Origin: DASUAS01 sp963756895
GTDB taxonomy: Bacteria; Actinomycetota; Acidimicrobiia; IMCC26256; DASPTH01
Length of the DNA stretch: 64,000 nt
Assembly (NCBI GenBank): GCA_963756895.1
Contig: CAVWPI010000006.1
Coordinates: 62,001-126,000, forward strand
Reading direction: 5' to 3'
The notes beneath the pieces are model-generated. The model was given only the letters and a program-made list of their open reading frames with translations, made no database searches and was not told the DNA's origin. A program made the position numbers and the translations under genes. Shown piece by piece: positions 48,859-56,719 of the stretch. Position 1 is the stretch's first letter. Each line of letters starts with the position of its first letter.

Positions 48859-50355
48859 GTGAAACGGTTGTTCGTCGTCGGAGCCGTCGCGCTCTCGCTC
48901 GTCACGATGATGCCCTCGGCCACCGCCGCCCCGACGGCGCGCGCGATCGAAGTGCCGTTGCCCACGGTCGAGGGCCCGATCACCTCGGGCAACGGCAGAA
49001 TCGTCGTGCAGAGCTCGAACTTCGATCTCGCGAACGTGGGCTACCAGCAAGCCGAGTTCTTCATCTCCGGCACCGCGCATTCGTACACGAGCGCGACGCC
49101 ACTCACCGACGACGGCAAGTGGACCCTCACGGAGAACGGCGCGGCTCCCTACAAGACCCGCCTCGTGGTCTACCGCCCCATCGACCCGAAGACGTTCGAC
49201 GGCACGGTCATGGTCGAGTGGCTCAACGTGAGCGGTGGTCTCGACGCGGGCGCCAACTGGACCATGGACCACACGGAGGAGATCCGCGCAGGAATGGTCT
49301 GGGTGGGGATCACCGCTCAGAAGGTCGGCATCATCGGTGGCTCAAACCGGCTCGTCGCGTCGCAGGCACTGCACAACGCCGACCCGGCGCGCTACGGGTC
49401 GCTCGACCACCCCGGAGACCAGTTCGCCTACGACATCTACTCGCAGGCTGCCCAGGCGCTGCGCAAGGACCCTGCGACGGTCCTCGGCGGGCTGCGACCG
49501 AAGCGCCTCGTCGCGGTCGGCGCCTCGCAGTCGGCCTTCTACCTCACGAGCTACGCGAACGGGCTCGCCCGTCGGACCAACCTGTTCGACGGCTTCGTCA
49601 TCCCCAGCCGCGCCGGTGGGGCAGCCCGGTTCGACGGCAGCCCGGCGAACTCGCACGTGGTGGGCTCGGTGCGCATCCGCGCCGACCTCGGCATTCCGGT
49701 GCTCGTCCTCGCCACGGAGAGCGATCTCGTGCTCCTCCGCTACGCGGCCGCCCGACAGCCCGACTCGAAGTTCTTCCGTGCGTGGGAGATCGCCGGCACG
49801 TCCCACTACGACACCTATTCGCTGACGTTGGGACCCAAAGACGACGGCACGATCGAGGCCGATGCGTCGTTCTTCGACACGATGATCACCCCGGTCACCT
49901 CGCCGTACCCGGGGATCCTCGACTGCTCCAAGCCGATCAACGCGGGTGGTCAGACGTACGTGGGCCGCGCCGCAGTCGCCGCGATGAACCGCTGGGTGAC
50001 CGACGGCACGGCCCCAGCCCGCTCACCGCGGCTGCAACTCGACTCGACGAACCCCTCGACGTTCAGGCTCGATGCGAACGGCAACGCGCGCGGCGGGATC
50101 CGCACACCGCAGGTCGACGCGCCCATCGCAACGCTCTCCGGTCTCGGCCAGGGCGGGACTGGCTTCTGCTTCCTGTTCGGCACGACGAAGACCTTTGACG
50201 CAGCCAAGCTGGCGACGCTCTACCCGTCGCACGCCGCGTTCGTGAAGGCGTGGAACGCGGCCACCGACAAAGCGGTGAAAGCCGGGTTCGTCCTACCCGC
50301 CGACGCCGAGAACATCAAGGCCGCCGCCGCGGCCTCCACGGTCGGCGGTTCCTAG
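48859..50355 (+). CDS. Secreted alpha/beta-hydrolase-domain protein
   Basis: 498 residues with a signal peptide (MKRLFVVGAVALSLVTMMPSA, cleavage near ATAAPT). The mature protein has VMVEWLNVSGGLDAGANW, ITAQKVGIIGG, the nucleophile elbow VAVGASQSAFYLTSYANGL, VLATESDLVLL and GTSHYDTYSLT, matching the alpha/beta-hydrolase-domain family often noted as uncharacterised secreted esterases. The GTG at 48859 has a strong GGAGG ribosome site. A two-armed inverted repeat follows the stop, facing the convergent crotonase gene. Confidence 0.8.
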   Translation: MKRLFVVGAVALSLVTMMPSATAAPTARAIEVPLPTVEGPITSGNGRIVVQSSNFDLANVGYQQAEFFISGTAHSYTSATPLTDDGKWTLTENGAAPYKTRLVVYRPIDPKTFDGTVMVEWLNVSGGLDAGANWTMDHTEEIRAGMVWVGITAQKVGIIGGSNRLVASQALHNADPARYGSLDHPGDQFAYDIYSQAAQALRKDPATVLGGLRPKRLVAVGASQSAFYLTSYANGLARRTNLFDGFVIPSRAGGAARFDGSPANSHVVGSVRIRADLGIPVLVLATESDLVLLRYAAARQPDSKFFRAWEIAGTSHYDTYSLTLGPKDDGTIEADASFFDTMITPVTSPYPGILDCSKPINAGGQTYVGRAAVAAMNRWVTDGTAPARSPRLQLDSTNPSTFRLDANGNARGGIRTPQVDAPIATLSGLGQGGTGFCFLFGTTKTFDAAKLATLYPSHAAFVKAWNAATDKAVKAGFVLPADAENIKAAAAASTVGGS

Positions 50356-50361
50356 CCACAT

Positions 50362-50413
50362 CGAACTTGCGTCGCTCGTCGGGGTCAGACACCCCCTGAA
50401 CGACGCCGGTTCG
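50362..50413. terminator. Two-armed inverted repeat between the secreted hydrolase and crotonase genes (family member 4)
   Basis: Outer arms CGAACTTGCGTCG (50362-50374) and CGACGCCGGTTCG (50401-50413) begin 39 bases apart and pair with two wobbles in the plus-strand transcript. The inner hairpin is GGGGT-CAGAC-ACCCC at 50381-50395. Right arm and layout equal the element at 7372-7423, 43 kb away. Confidence 0.7.
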
Positions 50414-50416
50414 CTG

Positions 50417-51196
50417 CTAGCTCCCCGAGAAGGTGGCCTTGCCGGGGCCGTCGTCGAGGAAGCTGCGGATGCCGGTGGTGGCGTCGTCGGTGGCGAAGAC
50501 CTCGACGAAGCCCGCGGCCTCGAGGTCGAGGCCGTCCGACAGCGAACCGTCGAGCCCGCCGTCGATGGCGCGCTTGGCCAGGCCCATGGCGACGACTGCG
50601 CCCGACGCCAGCGACGCCGCCCACTCGAGTGCGGTGTCGAGCACCGCGTCGGCGGGCACGACCCGGTCGACCAGCCCGATGGCGAGCGCCTCGTCGGCGC
50701 GCACGTGCCGGCCGGTCCACACGAGATCCTTCGCCCGGGCCGGGCCGATCAGGCGGGTCACCCGCTGGGTGCCGCCACCGCCGGGGAAGATGCCGAGCTG
50801 GATCTCGGGGAAGCCCAGGCGCGCCGACTCCGACGCGACGCGCAGGTCACACGCCAGCGCGAGCTCCAGTCCCCCACCGAGCGCGAACCCGTTGATCGCC
50901 GCGATCACCGGCCGCGGGATCGCGGCCAGCGCGTCGAGACCGGCCCGGATCCCGGCACTGATCACCGGCGCGGCGCCGTCGGCGGTGAACTCGGCCACGT
51001 CGGCGCCGGCGGCGAACGCCTTCTCGCTGCCGGTGACGACGACGGCCTTCACCGACGCGTCGGCCGTCAGACCGGTGGCGATGCCCTCGAGGTCGCGCAG
51101 CAACGCGGTCGACAGCGGGTTCAGCGGCGGTCGGTTCAGCCGCAGCAGGGTCACGCCGTCGGGGCGCGACTCGACGAGCACCAGCGGGTCGGACAT
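50417..51196 (-). CDS. Enoyl-CoA hydratase/isomerase (crotonase family)
   Basis: 259 residues. VTLLRLNRPPLNPLSTALL, VVVTGSEKAFAAGADVAEF (oxyanion loop), AINGFALGGGLELALACDLRVASESARLGFPEIQLGIFPGGGGTQRV with both Glu of the active site, and KRAIDGGLDGSL. It hydrates enoyl-CoA in fatty-acid degradation or related routes; crotonases are diverse, so the exact substrate is open. It follows a 3-hydroxyacyl-CoA dehydrogenase gene by 15 bases, giving two successive beta-oxidation steps in one unit. Confidence 0.88.
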   Translation of the reverse strand: MSDPLVLVESRPDGVTLLRLNRPPLNPLSTALLRDLEGIATGLTADASVKAVVVTGSEKAFAAGADVAEFTADGAAPVISAGIRAGLDALAAIPRPVIAAINGFALGGGLELALACDLRVASESARLGFPEIQLGIFPGGGGTQRVTRLIGPARAKDLVWTGRHVRADEALAIGLVDRVVPADAVLDTALEWAASLASGAVVAMGLAKRAIDGGLDGSLSDGLDLEAAGFVEVFATDDATTGIRSFLDDGPGKATFSGS

Positions 51197-51211
51197 GGCA
51201 CCAGCTCCCGG

Positions 51212-52078
51212 TTACTTGGTGTAGTTGAAGAACCCGCGGCCGACCTTGCGGCCGAGCAGCCCCGCCTCGACCATGCGCGAGAGCAACGGCGGCGGCACGT
51301 ACAGGGGCTCCTTGAACTCGGCGTACATCGAGTCGGCGACCGCCTCGATGGTGTCGAGGCCGATCATGTCGGCGAGTGCCAGCGGTCCCATCGGGTGCGA
51401 GCAGCCTTCGACCATGCCGGCGTCGATGTCGTCGGCCGACGCGAACCCGGACTCGAGCATGCGGATCGCGGCGAGCACATAGGGCACGAACAACGCGTTG
51501 ACGATGAACCCGGCGCGGTCCTGGGACCGGATCACGCGCTTGCCCAGGCCGTCGACCATGAAGTCCTCGGCCCGGTCGGCGACCTCGGCGCTGGTGACGA
51601 TCGACGGGATGAGCTCCACCAGGCGCATCACCGGCACCGGGTTGAAGAAGTGCAGCCCCACCACGTGCTCGGGGCGCTCGCTGGCGACGGCCAGCTTCAT
51701 GATCGGGATCGACGACGTGTTCGACGCGAGGATGGCGCGGTCGTCGATCACGATCTTGCCGAGGCTGCGGAACACCTCGAGCTTCTCGTCCTCGAACTCG
51801 CGCACCGCCTCCACCACGAGTTGGCGGTCGGCGAGCTCACCGATGTCGGTGACGAAGCGGACCCGCGCCAGCGCGGCCACGGCCGCGTCGTCGTCGAGCT
51901 TGCCCGCCCGCACCGCCCGCTGCAGCGAGGTCTCGATGCGCGACCGACCCGCGCTGACCGCGGCATCGTTGATGTCGCAGACGGTGACGTCGGTGCCGGC
52001 CTTGGCCGCCACCTCGGCGATCCCCGCGCCCATGAGCCCGGCGCCGACGACCCCGACGCGTTCGATGGACTCGCTCAT
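51212..52078 (-). CDS. 3-hydroxybutyryl/3-hydroxyacyl-CoA dehydrogenase
   Basis: 288 residues, short single-function form. NAD motif VGVVGAGLMGAGIAEVAAKAG, SNTSSIPIMKLA, catalytic HFFNPVPVMRLVELI and GFIVNALFVPYVLAAIRMLESG. It oxidises 3-hydroxyacyl-CoA with NAD. Its ATG overlaps the MeaB stop (ATGA at 52075-52078), so the order MeaB, dehydrogenase, crotonase is a coupled operon. Confidence 0.92.
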   Translation of the reverse strand: MSESIERVGVVGAGLMGAGIAEVAAKAGTDVTVCDINDAAVSAGRSRIETSLQRAVRAGKLDDDAAVAALARVRFVTDIGELADRQLVVEAVREFEDEKLEVFRSLGKIVIDDRAILASNTSSIPIMKLAVASERPEHVVGLHFFNPVPVMRLVELIPSIVTSAEVADRAEDFMVDGLGKRVIRSQDRAGFIVNALFVPYVLAAIRMLESGFASADDIDAGMVEGCSHPMGPLALADMIGLDTIEAVADSMYAEFKEPLYVPPPLLSRMVEAGLLGRKVGRGFFNYTK

Positions 52079-53031
52079 GCTGCTCCTCCGTCGACGCCCT
52101 CGGTCAGCAGGGTCGCCGCAGTGTAAGGATCTGACTCACCGTCAGCTACTCGGTTGACCACGGTAGCGAAGCGCGTTCCGCTACAGAAATCATCTGCCTG
52201 CTTGATCAATCTATCAAGCACCAGACCACGAATTTCGTCCGCTATGCGCCGTTCGCGGCGTGCGACGAGCGCGTCGGATCCCTCGTGCGCGGCCCGATGG
52301 CGCCCGATCGCATCGAGCAGCGCATCGACGCCCCGGTCGTCGGTGGCCACGGTTTCCAGCACGGGCGGGCGCCACGCCCGCTCGCCGGCGAGCTCGAGCA
52401 TCGCCTGCAGGTCGTGGACGGTGGCCGCCACGCCGTCGCGGTCGGCCTTGTTCACGACGAACACGTCACCGATCTCGAGCAGCCCCGCCTTGGCCGCCTG
52501 CACGCCGTCACCCCAACCGGGGTTCACGACGACGACGGTGGTGTCGGCGGTGCCGGCGATCTCCACCTCCGCCTGCCCGACGCCGACCGTCTCCACCACG
52601 ATCCACTCGTGGCCGGCCGCAGCGAGCACGCGGATGGCCTGGGGGACGGCCCGCGCGAGCCCACCGAGGTGGCCCCGCGACGCCATGGACCGGATGAAGA
52701 CGTCGGGATCGGTGGTGTGGTCGTGCATCCGCACCCGGTCCCCGAGGATCGCACCGCCGGTGAACGGGCTGCTCGGATCGACCGCGAGCACGCCGATCCG
52801 GGCGCCGGTGGCGCGGACATGACGCACCAACGCGGCGGTCAGCGTCGACTTCCCGGCGCCCGGCGCACCGGTGACGCCGATGGTCCACGCGGCGTCGGCG
52901 GCCGACACCGGCAGCGCCGCCATCGCCACCCGGGCGTCGTCGCCCCCGGTCTCGACGACCGACAGGAGCCGCGCGAGCGCGCCGCGGTCACCCCGCCGCA
53001 CCGCGTCGACCAACCCCCCTGGATCGGTCAC
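52075..53031 (-). CDS. MeaB-type G3E P-loop GTPase (methylmalonyl-CoA mutase chaperone)
   Basis: 318 residues. Walker A GVTGAPGAGKSTL, AVDPSSPFTGGAILGDRVRM, SMASRGHLGGLARAVPQAIRVL, VETVGVGQAEVEIAG, NPGWGDGVQAAKAGLLEI and NKADRDG are the MeaB/ArgK signature. MeaB protects and gates adenosylcobalamin loading of methylmalonyl-CoA mutase or related mutases. No mutase gene is in the window, so its partner must lie elsewhere. The GTG at 53029-53031 lies 19 bases after the NifU-like gene. Confidence 0.9.
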   Translation of the reverse strand: MTDPGGLVDAVRRGDRGALARLLSVVETGGDDARVAMAALPVSAADAAWTIGVTGAPGAGKSTLTAALVRHVRATGARIGVLAVDPSSPFTGGAILGDRVRMHDHTTDPDVFIRSMASRGHLGGLARAVPQAIRVLAAAGHEWIVVETVGVGQAEVEIAGTADTTVVVVNPGWGDGVQAAKAGLLEIGDVFVVNKADRDGVAATVHDLQAMLELAGERAWRPPVLETVATDDRGVDALLDAIGRHRAAHEGSDALVARRERRIADEIRGLVLDRLIKQADDFCSGTRFATVVNRVADGESDPYTAATLLTEGVDGGAA

Positions 53032-53050
53032 GACAACGGTGTTCGGATGG

Positions 53051-53332
53051 TCAGGCGAAGGGCTCTTCGTCGACGAGGGAGTCGTCGACGACGGCGGTGA
53101 CGCCAGGAGCGCGATCCATGATGATGCGCTCGACCCCGGCCTTGAGCGTCTGCATCGAGATGGGACACGTGCCGCAAGCACCGACGAGGGTCACGTGGAC
53201 CACACCGTCGTCGTCCAGGTTGTCGAACACGATGTCGCCACCGTCGCTCTGGAGCGCCGGGCGGATGAGCTCGATCGCCTCGAGCACGCGGCCTTCCAGC
53301 TCGGCGGGTTCGAGTGCGGTGTCGATCGGCAT
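53051..53332 (-). CDS. NifU C-terminal-domain iron-sulphur scaffold-like protein
   Basis: 93 residues: VLEAIELIRPALQSDGGDIVF, VVHVTLVGACGTCPISMQTLKAGVERIIM with the CGTC cluster-binding pair, and a short acidic end. Stand-alone Nfu domains carry or deliver an Fe-S cluster. The ATG at 53330-53332 has a GGAG site seven bases upstream, better placed than for the GTG just before it. It heads the unit that continues with meaB. Confidence 0.9.
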   Translation of the reverse strand: MPIDTALEPAELEGRVLEAIELIRPALQSDGGDIVFDNLDDDGVVHVTLVGACGTCPISMQTLKAGVERIIMDRAPGVTAVVDDSLVDEEPFA

Positions 53333-53420
53333 CACGGAGCTCCTGTCGCAGGCGTACCTGGGTGCAACACCACCAGTATCGCAGGCCTTCCCACCCCTCA
53401 GGGATTGGGCCTCCGATCCG

Positions 53421-53876
53421 TCATTCCTCGGCGGCCGCCTTGATCCGCTCGAGGGTGGTCTGCATGTTGCGGGCGTTGGTGCGACCGCGGGCCTTGCCGA
53501 ACACCTTCCAGTAGAGCTTGAGCGGCAGGTTCTCGGCGAGGTCGTAGAACTCGGTGACGTCGGTCCCCCCGTCGGCGGCCTCGAACCGGTACCCCCAGGT
53601 CATGGGGTGGTTCTTCGGGGTGCCGACCACGAAGCTGAACTCCTTGCCCGGCTCACTCGTCACCACGGTGCACTTGGTCCAGTAGGTCGGACCCCGACCG
53701 TTTCGCTTCACGTGCCCACGGAAGCGCGCGCCCACTTCGGGACCGGTGGAGCCGTCGATCCACTCCGCCTCGAAGGTCTCGGCGTTGAAACGGCTGGTGT
53801 TCGTGACGTCGCTCACGAGCCGCCACACCCGCTCGGGCGGCGCGTCGACGTGGACGGTGACGGAGTCGGTCGGCAT
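53421..53876 (-). CDS. SRPBCC-fold protein
   Basis: 151 residues: DSVTVHVDAPPERVWRLVSDVTNTSRFNAE, FRGHVKRNGRGPTYWTKCTVVTSEPGKEFSFVV, WGYRFEAADGGTDVTEFYDL and a C-terminal helix NARNMQTTLERIKAAAEE. This is the polyketide-cyclase/dehydrase-like group of ligand-binding proteins, common in actinobacteria. No partner can be inferred; it is 29 bases downstream of the next small gene on the same strand. Confidence 0.78.
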   Translation of the reverse strand: MPTDSVTVHVDAPPERVWRLVSDVTNTSRFNAETFEAEWIDGSTGPEVGARFRGHVKRNGRGPTYWTKCTVVTSEPGKEFSFVVGTPKNHPMTWGYRFEAADGGTDVTEFYDLAENLPLKLYWKVFGKARGRTNARNMQTTLERIKAAAEE

Positions 53877-53905
53877 CGCACCAGGCTAAGCCGGTCCGCG
53901 TCCCG

Positions 53906-54133
53906 TCACTCGAAGGGAGCGATCTCCTCGCAGGCCCGGCACCAGTCGTCTTCGGGTGCCCACGGCCAGTCGTCGAAGATGCGCAGCGAGTCGTGCGCGC
54001 CGCAGGCGACGAGCCCGGTGTCGAGGTCGACCGCGTGCCGCTTGCCCTTGGGTTCCCGTCCACCGGCCGACGGGCGGCCGATGCCCTTCGAACGTGCCGG
54101 TCGTGATCCGAGCGCGCCGACGACCCAGGGCAT
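53906..54133 (-). CDS. Small Cys-containing hypothetical protein (75 residues)
   Basis: 75 residues: a basic first half (MPWVVGALGSRPARSKGIGRPS) and a second half with HAVDLDTGLVACGAHDSL, then WCRACEEIAPFE. The single His, one early Cys and the CxxC pair resemble small actinobacterial zinc-binding proteins such as the DUF3039 type, but I would not assign it there. It lies about 70 bases downstream of murA on the same strand. Confidence 0.5.
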   Translation of the reverse strand: MPWVVGALGSRPARSKGIGRPSAGGREPKGKRHAVDLDTGLVACGAHDSLRIFDDWPWAPEDDWCRACEEIAPFE

Positions 54134-54200
54134 GAGCGCAGGCTAGGACCGCCGCCGCGATCGTGCGCGAGGTTCACCGCCGACGGCGAGAACCGCGGTG

Positions 54201-55469
54201 TCAGCGCCAGTCGCGGACACGCTCGACGTCGGCGCCGAGCGCGCGCAACGACGCCGCGAGGTCGGAGTAGCCGCGGTCGACGTGGAAGGGGTCGAGCACG
54301 ACGGTCTCACCGTCGGCCGCCAGTCCCGCGAGCACGAGCGCGGCACCGGCACGGACGTCGAGCGCTCGCACCGGCGCGGCCGACAGCCGCGTGACCCCGC
54401 GCACCACTGCGTGCCGACCCTCGTGGCGGATGTCGGCGCCCATGCGGTTGAGCTCGGCGACGAAGCCCAGGCGGTTGTCGAACACGTTCTCGGTGACGAT
54501 GGCGGTGCCGTCGGCGGTGGCGAGGAGCGCGACCGCGAGCGGCATGAAGTCGGTGGCGAAGCCCGGGAACGGCAACGTGGCGATGTCGACCGCGCGCAGC
54601 CGCTCCTCCGCGCGCGCTTCCAGCCCGTCGGGGGTCTGCGTGATCTGCAGCCCCATCTCGCCCAGCTTCATGGCGACGGTCTCGACGTGGGCGATGCGCG
54701 CCCCGAGCAGGGTCGCCCGGCCACCGGTGATGCCGACCGCCATGAGCAAGGTGCCGGTCTCGATGCGGTCGGCCATGATCTCGCTCTCGACCGGCTCGAG
54801 CCCCTCGACCCCCTCGACCAGGAGCGTCGACGTGCCCGCACCGTGGATCTCGGCACCCATGCGGTTGAGCATGTCGGCGAGGTCGGTGATCTCGGGCTCG
54901 CGAGCCGCGTTCTCGATGACGGTCTCGCCCTTGGCCAGCACCGCGGCGGTGAGGAGGTTCTCGGTGGCGCCGACGCTCGGGAACTCGAGCACCACCCGCG
55001 CCCCGGACAGACGGTTGGTGCGGGCCTCGATGAAGCCGTGCACCACGTCGAGCTCGACGCCCATCGCCTCCAGCCCGCGGAAGTGCATGTCGAGCTTGCG
55101 GTTGCCGATGTTGTCACCGCCGGGCATCGCCACGCGCGCCTGACCACAGCGGGCCAGCAGTGGACCGAGCACGTTGATCGACGCGCGCATGCGCGTCACC
55201 AGCTCGTACGGCGCCTCGGCGTGCAGTTGCGCCGACGCGTCGATCTGCAGCTCGGTGGCGCCGCTCCACTCCACGTGCGCGCCGATCGCGCGGAGCACGT
55301 CGATCATGACGTCGAGATCGGCGACGGGATCGACGTTGCGCAGCGTCGTTATGCCGGGCGCGAGCAACGCGGCGGCCATCTGCTTGGTGCCGGCGTTCTT
55401 GGTCGCGCCCGAGACGCGCACGGTGCCGTGCAGCGGACCGCCGGCGCGGACGACGAAGGAGTCGCTCAT
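54201..55469 (-). CDS. murA: UDP-N-acetylglucosamine 1-carboxyvinyltransferase, Cys-to-Asp variant
   Basis: First committed enzyme of peptidoglycan synthesis, 422 residues, transferring enolpyruvate from PEP to UDP-GlcNAc. Visible: VRVSGATKNAGTKQMAAALLA (Lys24-Asn25 of the active site), RMRASINVLGPLLAR, then MPGGDNIGNRKLDMHFRGLEAMG, where the catalytic-loop residue that is Cys in E. coli (Cys115) is Asp119. The same exchange in M. tuberculosis MurA keeps activity and makes the enzyme insensitive to fosfomycin. The C-terminal half has FPGFATDFMPLAVALLA and HVDRGYSDLAASLRALGA. It follows the cyclase gene by seven bases. Confidence 0.95.
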   Translation of the reverse strand: MSDSFVVRAGGPLHGTVRVSGATKNAGTKQMAAALLAPGITTLRNVDPVADLDVMIDVLRAIGAHVEWSGATELQIDASAQLHAEAPYELVTRMRASINVLGPLLARCGQARVAMPGGDNIGNRKLDMHFRGLEAMGVELDVVHGFIEARTNRLSGARVVLEFPSVGATENLLTAAVLAKGETVIENAAREPEITDLADMLNRMGAEIHGAGTSTLLVEGVEGLEPVESEIMADRIETGTLLMAVGITGGRATLLGARIAHVETVAMKLGEMGLQITQTPDGLEARAEERLRAVDIATLPFPGFATDFMPLAVALLATADGTAIVTENVFDNRLGFVAELNRMGADIRHEGRHAVVRGVTRLSAAPVRALDVRAGAALVLAGLAADGETVVLDPFHVDRGYSDLAASLRALGADVERVRDWR

Positions 55470-55476
55470 CGCGCGC

Positions 55477-56004
55477 TCATTCCGCGAAGCTCAGCGGCAG
55501 TTCGTCCTCCACCTCGGGCGCGGCGACCCGCCACACCGGGATGGGCGTGACGATGCCCGGGATCTGGCGCTCGCCGAGGGGGATGACGGGGAACGCGTCG
55601 CCGAGGGCCTTCACGACCTCGTCGTCGGCGATGATCTCGCCGGGCGCGGCGGCGTCGCAGAGCCGGGACGCCAGGTTGATCGACATGCCGATGAAGTCGT
55701 CGCCCTCGAACACGATCACGCGACCCGCGGCGATGCCGATCCGCAGCGGGAGGACGATGCTGGCGTTCTCCATCCGCTCGGTGAGGTCGAGCACGGTCTC
55801 GACGACGGGGCGCACCTCGGTGCCGACGAACATGCATCCGTCACCGAGCCACTTCCCCACCCGGATCCCGTGATCGGGCGAGAGGCCCCGCACGATGGCG
55901 CGGAACTCGGCGAGGACCGCGAGCGCCTCGTCGTCGCCCAGGGTGTTGTTCATGCGCGTGAAGCCACACATGTCGACGAAGGCGAAACACCGGAAAACTC
56001 GCAC
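55477..56004 (-). CDS. Stand-alone class III adenylate/guanylate cyclase domain protein
   Basis: 175 residues consisting of one CHD domain: FAFVDMCGFTRMNNTLGD (first metal Asp), VGKWLGDGCMFVGT (Lys and second metal Asp), IAAGRVIVFEGDDFIGMSINLASRLCDAA (Asn and Arg of the transition-state site) and IADDEVVKAL. The residues needed for a homodimeric cyclase appear present, so it may be active. No sensor or membrane domain is attached. It is just upstream of murA, linking a cyclic-nucleotide signal to a wall-synthesis gene only by position. GTG start. Confidence 0.8.
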   Translation of the reverse strand: MRVFRCFAFVDMCGFTRMNNTLGDDEALAVLAEFRAIVRGLSPDHGIRVGKWLGDGCMFVGTEVRPVVETVLDLTERMENASIVLPLRIGIAAGRVIVFEGDDFIGMSINLASRLCDAAAPGEIIADDEVVKALGDAFPVIPLGERQIPGIVTPIPVWRVAAPEVEDELPLSFAE

Positions 56005-56052
56005 CGAGACAGTTTGGCCGATCGTCGGCGAGATTCCGCGCTTCGAGCGCGC

Positions 56053-56090
56053 CGGGACGGAGTGAGCGGACGCGAACGGCGGGGGAAAGG
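56053..56090. repeat. GC-rich intergenic repeat, copy 3
   Basis: GGGACGGAGTGAGCGGACG then CGAACGGCGGGGGAAAGG, between the cyclase and the helical-protein gene, near the stop of the latter (56102). Same orientation and position relative to a minus-strand stop as copies 1 and 2; its GGGGGAAAG end recurs once more at 56093-56101. Confidence 0.55.
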
Positions 56091-56101
56091 ACGGGGGAAA
56101 G

Positions 56102-56563
56102 TCAGTCGCCGGCGGAGACGTCGACGCTGTACACCCGGTAGAGGAGGTCGGCCCCTCGACGTCGGTGCTGGTCGACCAATTTGCTGATCCCGGTCAGCGC
56201 CAGGAGGATCCGGGTGTCGTCGGGGCCCGCGCCGGGGCTGGCCAGGAGCTGGCGAACCCGGGTGACGTGGGCGACGAGGACCTCGTGGTCGCGGCGGAGA
56301 CGGTCGATCTCGGGCGCGACCTCCACCGACTCGTCGACGAGCTCCTCGAACAGGCCGCCCGGTCCCTCGGTGAACGAAACGTGTTCGTCCCAGGCGTCCG
56401 CCAGGCCGTCGAGGGCGACCCCGACGGCCACGAGCCACGTGTCGGGCTTGGCGCCCACGTCGCTCGAGATCTGCTCGAAGACGATCGCGGCGTTGCGCAG
56501 ACGTCCACGCTGGGTTCCGATCCGGGTGTGGGCGGTGGGACCACGGAGCTCGGTACCGGGCAT
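56102..56563 (-). CDS. Helical, hemerythrin-like small protein
   Basis: 153 residues, mostly helical: LRNAAIVFEQISSDVGAKPDTW, then WDEHVSFTEGPGGLFEELVDESVEVAPEIDRLRRDHEVLVAHV, and DQHRRRGADLLYRVYSVDVSAGD. The spaced His and Glu residues resemble a hemerythrin-type four-helix bundle, though not all metal ligands of that family can be confirmed. The ATG at 56561-56563 has a GGAGG site seven bases upstream; an earlier ATG at 56623 lacks one. Function unknown. Confidence 0.6.
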   Translation of the reverse strand: MPGTELRGPTAHTRIGTQRGRLRNAAIVFEQISSDVGAKPDTWLVAVGVALDGLADAWDEHVSFTEGPGGLFEELVDESVEVAPEIDRLRRDHEVLVAHVTRVRQLLASPGAGPDDTRILLALTGISKLVDQHRRRGADLLYRVYSVDVSAGD

Positions 56564-56719
56564 TGGGGATCCTCCGGGAAGTGACGGGGGTACGAAGAAT
56601 CCGGCGTCGTTGCCGGCGCTCATGCGGCCGTCTCATTTGGCGCGCGTGCGCGGGACTCCGTCAAGGGTTCCCATCACAATTCCCGATCAAACCCATCGAC
56701 CCGAGGGATCACACCGGCC

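Noticed and set aside
54201..55469. Treating the MurA gene as damaged because the catalytic Cys is missing
   Set aside because: The Asp exchange is a known functional variant in actinobacteria, and the frame is otherwise complete.
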